Shown here piece by piece: positions 44,824 to 53,321 of a DNA stretch of 53,321 nt. The DNA comes from Helicobacter bizzozeronii CCUG 35545 (GTDB lineage: Bacteria > Campylobacterota > Campylobacteria > Campylobacterales > Helicobacteraceae): assembly GCA_000263275.1 (NCBI GenBank), contig CAGP01000052.1, forward strand, positions 1-53,321, in the 5' to 3' direction. The translations under genes and the position numbers were made by a program. Position 1 is the first letter of the stretch. Each line of letters opens with the position of its first letter. The notes under the pieces are model-generated. The model was not told the DNA's origin, made no database searches, and saw only the letters and a list, made by a program, of their open reading frames with translations.

Positions 44824-44829
44824 ATTTTA
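44824..44829 (-). promoter_or_regulatory. -10 box (TAAAAT) for the PpiD-like/ftsA/ftsZ operon
   Basis: The minus strand reads GCATTAAAATAGTGC about 38 bases before the start at 44786, in the 101-base divergent gap to bioA. For bioA itself I see no strong box. Confidence 0.4.
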
Positions 44830-44887
44830 ATGCAAACTGACTAAAAGCATGCTTTAATTTTAACCCAAATGGACGATGTAGGCACTT

Positions 44888-46177
44888 ATGAGTAATGCTA
44901 AATGGAATGCCCTAGATTTAAAATATATTTGGCATCCTTGTAGCCAAATGCATGACCATGAGAGCCTGCCTTTAGTGCCTATCAAGCGGGCAGAGGGTGT
45001 CTATCTTTACGATTTTGATGGGCGTGCCTATATTGATGGCATCAGCAGTTGGTGGGTGAATCTCTTGGGACATAACCACCCCTATATTAACCAAAAACTC
45101 CAAGAGCAATTAGAAAATTTAGAACATGTTTTGTTGGCAGGTTTTACCCACCCCCAAATTATCCGCCTCTCAGAGCGGCTTTGTGTATTGAGCGGGTTTG
45201 AAAAATGCTTTTATGCGGACAATGGGTCTGCATGCATTGAAATCGCCCTTAAAATGAGTTACCATGCCCACTTGCTAGAGGGGCAACACAGACCCAAGTT
45301 TTTATCTCTTGAGAATAGTTATCATGGCGAAACTTTGGGGGCTTTGAGCGTGGGGGGCGTGGGGCTGTATAAGGACACCTACAAGGGGCTATTTTGCCAG
45401 CAACTACAAACCCCTGTGCCCCAAAATGAAGAAGATATCCCAAGAGCCTTAAAAGCCCTAGAAAAGATTTTAGACAAGGAACACCAAAATACCAGTGCTT
45501 TTATTTTAGAACCCTTGGTGCAGTGTGCCGGGCAGATGCACTTTTATAGTGCGGACTTTGTGTGCCAAGCTAGCCAAATGTGCCAAGAGAAAGGGATACA
45601 TGTCATTTTTGATGAAATTGCGGTGGGTTTTGGGCGCACGGGGACTTTATTTGCTTACCAGCAATGCCAAACCCAACCCGATTTTCTATGCCTCTCTAAG
45701 GGAATCACGGGGGGGTATTTGCCCCTAGCGGTGGTGCTCATCAAAAATGAAATTTATCATCAATTCTACGCGCCATACACAGAAAATAAAAGCTTTTTGC
45801 ACTCCCATAGCTATACAGGCAATGCCCTAGCCTGTGCGTGTGCCAATGCGACCTTAGATCTCTTAGAACAAGAACAGATTGTAGAGAAAAACAAGACCCT
45901 AAGTTTGTATATCCAAGCTTGTATGCAAGATCATTTGGGGGGCTTAAAGGGAGTAACCAACCTGCGCGCTCAGGGCATGATCTTTGCCTTTGAGTTAGAG
46001 GGTTATTGCCCCTCTAAGCGTTTGAGTCTTGCCATTTTTGAAAAAGCCTTGCAAAAAGGCTTGCTTGTGCGCCCCCTTAATAACACGATCTACCTAATGC
46101 CCCCCTATGTCATCACTCCAGAGCAAGCCCTCATGGCAGTGCAAGCAATCCAATCTCTCATCTTGGAGCTAACATAA
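44888..46177 (+). CDS. bioA: adenosylmethionine-8-amino-7-oxononanoate aminotransferase
   Basis: BioA converts KAPA to DAPA in biotin synthesis with S-adenosylmethionine as amino donor. Motifs are [13 protein letters not shown] at the N-terminus, [64 protein letters not shown] and [15 protein letters not shown] with the PLP lysine. The length of 429 residues is normal and the frame intact. It lies next to the PpiD-like gene as in H. pylori (HP0976). No other biotin genes are in the window. Confidence 0.95.
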   Translation: MSNAKWNALDLKYIWHPCSQMHDHESLPLVPIKRAEGVYLYDFDGRAYIDGISSWWVNLLGHNHPYINQKLQEQLENLEHVLLAGFTHPQIIRLSERLCVLSGFEKCFYADNGSACIEIALKMSYHAHLLEGQHRPKFLSLENSYHGETLGALSVGGVGLYKDTYKGLFCQQLQTPVPQNEEDIPRALKALEKILDKEHQNTSAFILEPLVQCAGQMHFYSADFVCQASQMCQEKGIHVIFDEIAVGFGRTGTLFAYQQCQTQPDFLCLSKGITGGYLPLAVVLIKNEIYHQFYAPYTENKSFLHSHSYTGNALACACANATLDLLEQEQIVEKNKTLSLYIQACMQDHLGGLKGVTNLRAQGMIFAFELEGYCPSKRLSLAIFEKALQKGLLVRPLNNTIYLMPPYVITPEQALMAVQAIQSLILELT

Positions 46178-46184
46178 CTTTTAA

Positions 46185-46973
<789 letters not shown>

Positions 46974-46998
46974 AACACACTAGCCCAAAAGGATATAT

Positions 46999-47215
46999 TT
47001 GAGAACCGAAGAAATTGTAGCCAAAGCCTTAGAAAAAGTGGATAGCGATCGTTATGTTCTGTCAAACTTGATTTTTTTCACGGGTCAAACAGCTAGGAGC
47101 AGGCGCACACCCCCTAGTCCCCGTGGATACCAAGATTCACAAACTGACAGACATCGCCATTTTAGAAATTGCTGAGGGAAAAATCAGTCTTGATCGCATT
47201 GATGGAAGATACTAA
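46999..47215 (+). CDS. rpoZ: RNA polymerase omega subunit, one frameshift
   Basis: This small gene is hidden by a frame break and would be missed by simple gene calling. The TTG start at 46999 follows AAAAGGA with about six bases of spacing and gives RTEEIVAKALEKVDSDRY. One base too many in T7 at 47072-47078 breaks it. Repair gives NLIFSRVKQLGAGAHPLV and then IAILEIAEGKISLDRIDGRY, 71 residues. This agrees with H. pylori RpoZ (HP0776, 74 residues) along its length. It lies between pyrH and spoT and overlaps the spoT start by 14 bases, the classical rpoZ-spoT arrangement. Confidence 0.85.
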
Positions 47216-49531
47216 GCATGCTCCCTATGGTAGTTTGCTTGAAGTCTTAGAACTTTTAAAAGAGGTTGTTACTCCTAGCGAGGTCATCCGTGTTTTAAAA
47301 AACATCGCCCCCATCACGCCTAAGATCGCCCAAGCTCTTGATTTAGCCACCCACTACCACACGGGGCAAAAACGCAAGGGCGGTGCTCCCTACATCACCC
47401 ACCCCATCAGCGTGGCTTGCATTGTCGCCTTTTGTGAGGGCGATGAGGCGATGATCTGCGCCTCTCTCTTGCACGATGTGGTGGAGGACACGCCTTGCGA
47501 ACTCTTAGAAGTCCGCGAGAAATTCGGCGAAGATGTGGCTAATCTAGTCGATGCGCTCACCAAGATCACCGAAATCCGCAAGGAGGAATTAGCATTTGAC
47601 CCCCAAAACCCCCGCCTTGTGCTCTCGGCTTTGACTTTCCGCAAAATCCTCCTCAGTGCCATTAAAGACCCCCGGGCGTTGGTGGTTAAAATCAGCGATC
47701 GCTTGCACAATATCTCCACCCTAGATGCCCTCTCACGGGATAAACAAATCCGTATCTCCAAAGAAACCCTAGCTGTCTATGCGCCCATTGCGAGCCGTTT
47801 GGGGATGTCCTCGATCAAAAACGAACTCGAGGAAAAATGTTTTTATTTTATCTACCCCCAAGAATACCAAAAAAATCCGATCCTACTTGGATCAAAACAA
47901 ACAATCCCTATCTTTAAAACTCAACCAGTTTGCCAGCAAATTAGAAAAAAATGTTCTTTGAAGCCGGGTTTGCAGAAGGGGATTTTCAGATCGCCACGCG
48001 CATTAAGCGCCCCTACTCCATTTACCTCAAAATGCAACGCAAGGGGGCGGTGAGCATTGATGAGATTTTGGATTTAATGGCGGTGCGCATCTTGCTTAAA
48101 AATCCCCTAGATTGTTATAAAATCTTAGGGATCGTGCATCTGCGTTTTAAGCCCATCGTGTCGCGTTTTAAAGATTATATCGCCCTGCCCAAAGAAAATG
48201 GCTACCAAACAATCCACACGACCATTTTTGATGAATCCAGCATTTATGAAGTGCAAATCCGCACCTTTGAGATGCACATGGCAGCTGAATATGGCAACTC
48301 CGCCCATTGGAAATACAAGGCAGGGGGCACAGAACCTGATTCGCTCAAATGGCTTTATAACCTTAAATACCAAGGTCAAGACACCAAAGATAACCCTAGG
48401 GAGTTTTACGACCTAGTGCAAAGCGATCTTTACCGCGAGGACATCACGGTGTTTTCCCCACAAGGGGACACCTATAGCCTGCCAGTGGGCGCGATTGTGC
48501 TAGACTTTGCCTACATGGTGCATAGCGAGCTAGGCGATAAGGCTGAAAAAGCCTTTGTGAATAACAAAAAAAGCCCTACTCAACCAAGAGCTCAAAAGTG
48601 GGGATGTGGTGAAAATCATCAAGGGTAAAAAAAAGCATCCCACGCCACATCTGGATCGACCAGCTCAAAACCTCCCGCGCCAAGAGTCATTTAAAATTGC
48701 AAAGAAAAAACCAGCTCAAAGAGATCGATTCTAAAAGCATGGTCAATATCCTCAGCTCCATTTTTGAAACCCCGATTTTCAATGCCGACATGGGATCAAA
48801 AAAACTACTTGAGTTTTGAAAAAAAGCTTGTAGAATGCGGCGTGGAGAGCACTTTGAGCGAGGCGGCTAAAAGCATTGATGGGTTGAAAAAATTAGTTGA
48901 GGAAATCCAAGAGAAAGTGAGGGAAGTCCCCTCTAAGAGTTGTAAAGTCCGCGAGCCCCGCCAGTTTGGCTTTTTGATGAAAAACCTGATGCAATTTAGT
49001 TTGGCTAGTCGGGTTTTAAGGCTTTGGACACCCCATATCGGGCTTAAAAAGTCCTACTTGGATAATTTTATCGTCTATACCAACCCGCATGTGTCCATCA
49101 AGCAGGTTTTATTCAATGATTGTTGCCACCCCAAGCATGGCGATGAGATCGTGGCGATCATGCCTAATTACAAAGATCATAAGGTGATCGTGCACCATAA
49201 GTTGTGTAAGCAGGCGATCATCGATATTGATTTGAGCTTGCCGATGGTCTTTGTGGAGTGGAACAAAAAGAACAAAGAGATTTACAAGGGCATTTTCTAC
49301 CTTGAAGACAAAAAGGGCGGGTTGCTCCAGTTGCTAGGTTTCTTAGCCAAAAATGATTGCAATATCGTGGGGATCAACTACGCAGGCTACAAAGACAGCT
49401 TTTCTTCTCATTGTGAGATATTGTTTGAATACAATGACAAAGAGATCAGCACCTTCAAAGAGATTGTTACACGCAAATACCAAGAAAGATTGGTGGGTTT
49501 TTCAAGTTTAAAAGACGCTTATCAAGCCTAA
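47202..49531 (+). CDS. spoT: bifunctional (p)ppGpp synthetase/hydrolase SpoT, five frameshifts
   Basis: SpoT makes and degrades (p)ppGpp; Helicobacter has it as its only long RelA/SpoT enzyme. The HD hydrolase domain has YITHPISVACIVAF, SLLHDVVEDT and SDRLHNISTLDALS. The synthetase has RFKDYIALPKENGYQTIH and YEVQIRTFEMHMAAEYG. The TGS domain has VFSPQGDTYSLPVGAIV, and an ACT-like tail ends at 49531. Breaks with one extra base lie in A7 47869-47875, A7 47945-47951, A7 48566-48572, A8 48627-48634 and a T run near 48761-48779. The repaired length is 774 residues (H. pylori 776). The ATG at 47202 overlaps rpoZ. Confidence 0.93.
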
Positions 49532-49540
49532 AGGATAAAC

Positions 49541-50749
49541 ATGCAAGCACAGATCAAAGAAGCGATGGCTGACATCACTAGGGGCATGGGCGAGTGCATT
49601 GGACTAGAATACTTGCAAAGCTTGGTGGAGCGTTTTTACACCACCAAGCAACGCTTTTATGCCAAAGCTGGTTTTGACCCCACAGCCCCGGATTTGCACT
49701 TAGGGCATGCCGTGCTTTTGAATAAATTAGCCACCTTGCAAAGACATGGGGCAAGAGTGCAGTTTGTGATCGGGGATTTTACCGCCACCATTGGCGATCC
49801 CAGTGGCAAGAGCGAAACAAGGAAAACCCTAAGCTTTGAAGAGGTCTTGATCAATGCCAAGACCTACGAGCAACAAGTGTTTAAAATTTTAGACCCCACT
49901 TTAACCGATGTGTGCTTTAATTCAAAGTGGTTACGCCCGCTGGGCGCAGATGGCTTGCTTGTATTGACTTCTAAATTTTCAGTGGCTAGAATGCTTGAAA
50001 GGGACGATTTTGAGAAACGCTATAAAGAAAATAAACCCATTAGCGTGGTGGAGTTCATGTATCCGCTCTTGCAAGGTTATGATTCAGTCGCCCTAAATTG
50101 CGACATTGAGCTGGGGGGCAATGATCAAAAATTTAATCTCTTGGTGGGGCGGTTTTTACAGCGTGCCTATGGTCTAGGCAAGGAGCAAAGCGTGCTCACC
50201 ATGCCCTTGTTAGAGGGTTTAGACGGGACGCACAAGATGAGTAAAAGTTTAGGCAATTACATCGGCATCACAGAACCAGCAGAAAGCATGTATGCTAAAC
50301 TTTTAAGCATTAGCGATGATTTGATGTGGCGTTATTATGAGCTTTTGAGTGCAAAGAGCAGTGCAGAGATCACCCAACTTAAAAATGGCGTAGAAAAAGG
50401 GGAATTGCACCCCAAAGCGATCAAAGAAAACCTAGCCCTAGAGATCACGACTCGCTTGCACACAGCCAAGCAAGCCCAACACGCTCAGGGCGAATTTGAT
50501 CGCATTTTTAGCCAAAAGCAAACCCCCAGCGATTTAGAGCAAATGGAATTTGGTGCGGGGATTTGGGTTGCAGAATTGCTCAAACAGGCTAACTTAAGCC
50601 CCTCCACTTCCCAAGCCCGCCGCGACATTAAAGCTAAAAGTGTCAAAATCAATCAAGAAGTGCTCTTAGATGAAAACTACCATTTTTCTCAAGGAAGTTA
50701 TGTGGTGCAGGTGGGTAAGCGTAAATTCATCCGCGCCATCATTAACTGA
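49541..50749 (+). CDS. tyrS: tyrosyl-tRNA synthetase
   Basis: TyrS charges tRNA-Tyr. The class I signatures are clear: DLHLGHAVLL (HLGH near residues 53-56) and THKMSKSLGNYIG (KMSKS near 238). The C-terminal S4 RNA-binding domain (about 335-402) has ARRDIKAKSVKINQE. The length of 402 residues is normal for the TyrZ-like Helicobacter type. AGGA ends just before the ATG and the spoT stop is nine bases upstream. The frame is intact. Confidence 0.97.
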   Translation: MQAQIKEAMADITRGMGECIGLEYLQSLVERFYTTKQRFYAKAGFDPTAPDLHLGHAVLLNKLATLQRHGARVQFVIGDFTATIGDPSGKSETRKTLSFEEVLINAKTYEQQVFKILDPTLTDVCFNSKWLRPLGADGLLVLTSKFSVARMLERDDFEKRYKENKPISVVEFMYPLLQGYDSVALNCDIELGGNDQKFNLLVGRFLQRAYGLGKEQSVLTMPLLEGLDGTHKMSKSLGNYIGITEPAESMYAKLLSISDDLMWRYYELLSAKSSAEITQLKNGVEKGELHPKAIKENLALEITTRLHTAKQAQHAQGEFDRIFSQKQTPSDLEQMEFGAGIWVAELLKQANLSPSTSQARRDIKAKSVKINQEVLLDENYHFSQGSYVVQVGKRKFIRAIIN

Positions 50750-50760
50750 GCGGTAAAAAC

Positions 50761-51851
50761 ATGGCTTCTACACTAAAACCGCTCAAAATTGGCAAACACA
50801 CCATCCAATACCCCATTTTTCAAGGGGTATGGGTGTGGGGATTAGTTGGGACGAATTAGCCGGCAATGCCGCTAAAGAGGGGGTGTTGGGCGTGATCTCG
50901 GCGGTGGGTACGGGCTATTATAAAAACATGCGCTTTGTGGAAAAAATCATCTCTAAAAAGCCCTTTGAAGCCCTTAACTTCTACTCCAAACAAGCCTTAC
51001 ATGAGATTTTCAAAAACGCCCGTAAAATCTGCGGGTCTAAACCTTTAGGTGCTAATATCTTGCACGCCATTAATGAATACGGGCGGGTGGTGCGTGATGC
51101 GTGCGAGGCAGGAGCCAATGTGATCATCACCGGGGCGGGCTTGCCCACCAACATGCCCGAATTTACCAAAGACTTCCCTAATGTGGCACTCGTGCCTATT
51201 ATTTCCTCCATTAAAGCCCTGCATATTATCTGCAAACGCTGGAGCGCACGGCACAAGCGAGTCCCCGATGCGATCATTGTAGAAGGACCTTTGAGCGGGG
51301 GGCATCAGGGCTTTAAATACGAGGATTGTTTTAAAGAAGAATACCAGCTAGAAAACTTAGTCCCGGGTATTGTGGAGGCTTCTAAAGAGTGGGGGCATAT
51401 CCCCATCATCGCCGCTGGGGGCATTTGGGATCGCAAGGACATCGACACCATGTTAAGTCTAGGGGCTAGTGGGGTGCAGATGGCGACTAGATTTCTAGGC
51501 ACTAAAGAATGCGATGCTAAGGTCTATGCTGAGATTTTACCCTCTTTGCAAAAAGAGGACATCTTGCTAGTCAAGTCCCCGGTGGGTTACCCCGCACGCG
51601 CCATTAATACCGGCGTGTTGCAACGCATTAAGGAGGGCAACGCCCCCAAGATCGCTTGTGTGAGTAATTGCGTGAGTCCTTGCAATCGGGGCGAGGAGGC
51701 TAAAAAGGTCGGCTATTGTATCGCCGATGGGCTTGGGCGTAGTTATTTGGGCAACCGCGTTGAGGGGCTCTATTTTACGGGAGCGAATGGGTATCGCATT
51801 GATAAAATCATCAGTGTCCATGAGCTGGTGCAAGAATTAACACAAGACTAA
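50761..51851 (+). CDS. nitronate monooxygenase-like FMN oxidoreductase, one frameshift
   Basis: The protein belongs to the nitronate monooxygenase (2-nitropropane dioxygenase)/FabK-like flavin TIM-barrel family. The start at 50761 gives ASTLKPLKIGKHTIQYPIFQG. The frame then breaks in G4 at 50824-50827. Here one G must be added, not removed, giving FQGGMGVGISWDELAGN. Further motifs are GVISAVGTGYYKN, ITGAGLPTNMPEF, VEGPLSGGHQG, IPIIAAGGIWDRKD and GASGVQMATRF, the FMN phosphate site. The length is 363 residues after repair. It corresponds to HP0773. A Cys-containing segment (KIACVSNCVSPCNRGEEAKK) in the last quarter is notable. The physiological substrate is unknown. Its stop overlaps amiA. Confidence 0.85.
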
Positions 51852-52925
51852 TGCGCTTTATTTGGCTATGTCTTGTGCTATGCCTAGGCTTGAATGCCCA
51901 TGCACTCAAAATCACCCAAATTGTCCCTTTTGGCACTAGCAGTGTCCGCATTAGCTTTAACAAGGATTTCCACCCAAGTGCGTTTAAAACAATCCATTTG
52001 AGTCCCTCCAAAGACCTTTTAGAGATCAAAGCCCAACTCTTAGTCCCCCCCAAGAGTTATTCCTTCCCCCACAACACTTTGATCAAATTGAGCAAGCATG
52101 GCAAACACCTCATCAAGATACTGATCAAATTCCACAAACACACCCCCTACCAACTCAAAATCACAAACAATCACCTTTATATCTCCCTCTCAAATGCCCC
52201 CCCCACCCCCAGCCCTCCACCCCCCCCCACCAGAACCAGCCCCCAAGCGTTTTAAGATCGTCTTAGACCCCGGGCATGGTGGGCGTGATTGTGGGGCTAT
52301 GGGGGTTAGCCATGTGTGTGAAAAGCACATTGTTTTGCATGTGGCTAAATACTTGCAAAAAGAGCTTAAAGAACGCGGGTATATTGTCTATATGACTCGC
52401 CACAACGATCATTACATCGGTTTGAAGGAACGCACCGAATTTGCCAATAACAAAGAAGCTGATTTGTTTATCTCCATCCATGCCAACTCAATCCCCAAAC
52501 ATTCCACTTCCAACCCAAAAGGTGTAGAAACTTATTTTCTCTCGCCTGCACGCAGTGAAAGAGCGCGTAAAGTCGCCGAACAAGAAAACCAAGATGATGT
52601 GCGTGGCATGGATTATTTTTCCAAAATGTCCTTTTTAAACTCGCTCAACTCCCAAAGGCTGGTGATCTCCAACAAACTAGCCATTGACATCCAATTTGGC
52701 ATCTTAAGTTTATTACGCCAACATTATCAAGGTGTGATCGATGGTGGTGTTCGGGAGGGTCCTTTTTGGGTGCTAGCCGGAGCACTCATGCCCTCTGTCT
52801 TAATTGAAATTGGCTATAACTCCAACCCCAAAGAGTCCAAACGCCTCCAAGATAAAAATTACCAACAACTTTTAGCCAAAGGGATTGCCAATGGCATCCA
52901 AAGCTTTTTTGAAAAAAACTATTGA
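51851..52925 (+). CDS. amiA: N-acetylmuramoyl-L-alanine amidase, frameshifted in a poly-C tract
   Basis: AmiA cleaves peptidoglycan stem peptides and is needed for daughter cell separation; in H. pylori it also affects coccoid conversion. It has a signal peptide (RFIWLCLVLCLGLNAHA), an AMIN-like N-terminal domain (about 20-115), a proline linker and the amidase_3 domain: IVLDPGHGGRDCGA, HVCEKHIVLHVAKYL, DLFISIHANS and SVLIEIGYNSNPKE supply the zinc ligands and catalytic Glu. The linker DNA contains C8 (52197-52204) and C9 (52220-52228); removing one C joins the two halves and gives 357 residues, shorter than H. pylori AmiA (440). The ATG shares a base with the preceding stop (TAATG). Confidence 0.88.
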
Positions 52926-52932
52926 TCTCTCT

Positions 52933-53321
52933 ATGAAAAAGCCCAACACCTATAAGTTGGTGCTCTCCTCAGTCTTTTTTTGTCCTCTTTGTGATCACCG
53001 CTCTAGCCTTGATTCTATCAGCATTCCAACGCAATTTTTCCCAACTTTTTGCCATTTTTAACGAACCCGGGCATTTTTACGCCATCTTGATCTCCATTCT
53101 TTATATCTGTGGCATTTTGATGTCCTTGGGGTATTTCATCGCCACCAGACGCAAGCACTCTTTATTCATCCCCAAATTACTTGTCCTAGTGGGCTGTGTT
53201 TTTTTTTGTCTATCTCTTTTTGTTCAATCAGGTCAAGCCCAATAATGCGCCCCTGCTCTCTTTCTTGCTCTCTATTTTTTTCTACCTAGCGTTTTGGGTT
53301 TGGGGTTATGGCGTTTTTTGG
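52933..53321 (+). CDS. integral membrane protein, partial at window edge, two frameshifts
   Basis: The start ATG at 52933 gives KKPNTYKLVLSSVFF, then VLFVITALALILSAFQRNF after removal of one base from T7 at 52975-52981. At least three hydrophobic segments follow (HFYAILISILYICGILMSL, FIPKLLVLVGCVFF). A second extra base in T9 at 53199-53207 hides the continuation VYLFLFNQVKPNNAPLLSFL, which runs off the window. The position after amiA matches HP0771, a conserved membrane protein of unknown role that sits before flhB in H. pylori. No function can be assigned. Confidence 0.6.

Overview
The window looks like a chromosomal segment of a gastric, non-pylori Helicobacter. The evidence is HpaA-type lipoproteins, small Helicobacter-type (HP_OMP-like) and Hof-like outer membrane proteins, a NifU/NifS Fe-S system, overlapping ATGA gene junctions, TATAAT-type -10 boxes without clear -35 boxes, and gene orders I remember from H. 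pylori 26695. Base composition looks higher in G+C than H. pylori by eye, which points to the felis/heilmannii/bizzozeronii group, but the species is inference. I see no tRNA, rRNA, insertion sequence, CRISPR array or prophage. This is mostly core genome.

Layout. 1-1.7 kb: two tandem HpaA-like lipoproteins (minus). 1.8-5.4 kb: fliI, nifS and nifU (minus). 5.4-11.5 kb: tig-clpP-def-comM-cadA (plus), for protein folding and maturation, DNA uptake and metal export. 11.5-12.4 kb: a small secreted protein facing a Sua5/YrdC-like gene. 12.6-18.4 kb: a chemoreceptor gene overlapping ruvC, then dnaA and gyrB. 18.4-30.7 kb: ruvB and panB (minus), then three small outer membrane proteins, an M23 peptidase, minC, lpxC, tsaB-like, thrB, ylxR, infB, rbfA and rimP. 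This matches the H. pylori HP1059-HP1046 order as I recall it. 30.9-32.4 kb: a decayed chemoreceptor gene. 32.6-35.7 kb: a Hof-like protein, kdsB and an orphan VirB11-type ATPase. 35.6-40.8 kb: mscS, aroB and a TrkA-like gene (minus), divergent from tgt (HP0284-HP0281 order). 40.8-46.2 kb: ftsZ, ftsA and a PpiD-like chaperone (minus), then bioA (HP0979-HP0976). 46.2-53.3 kb: pyrH, rpoZ, spoT, tyrS, a nitronate monooxygenase-like gene, amiA and a membrane protein cut by the window edge (HP0777-HP0771).

The most striking property is frame disruption. About 25 of roughly 48 genes, including dnaA, gyrB, infB, ftsA, rpoZ, aroB, ruvB and spoT, are broken by single-base indels. I counted about 40 breaks. 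Nearly all are cured by removing exactly one base, almost always from an A or T run (usually 5 to 9 bases). After correction the proteins have near-normal lengths and the gene ends fall back into ATGA-type overlaps. Three breaks go the other way, in G runs. Systematic homopolymer error in the read data or consensus is the likeliest explanation. Genuine slippage rescued in RNA is the exciting alternative. Coordinates below give the whole repaired gene. One locus, the chemoreceptor remnant at 30885-32420, is a true pseudogene: besides indels it has in-frame stops and has lost the signalling tip.
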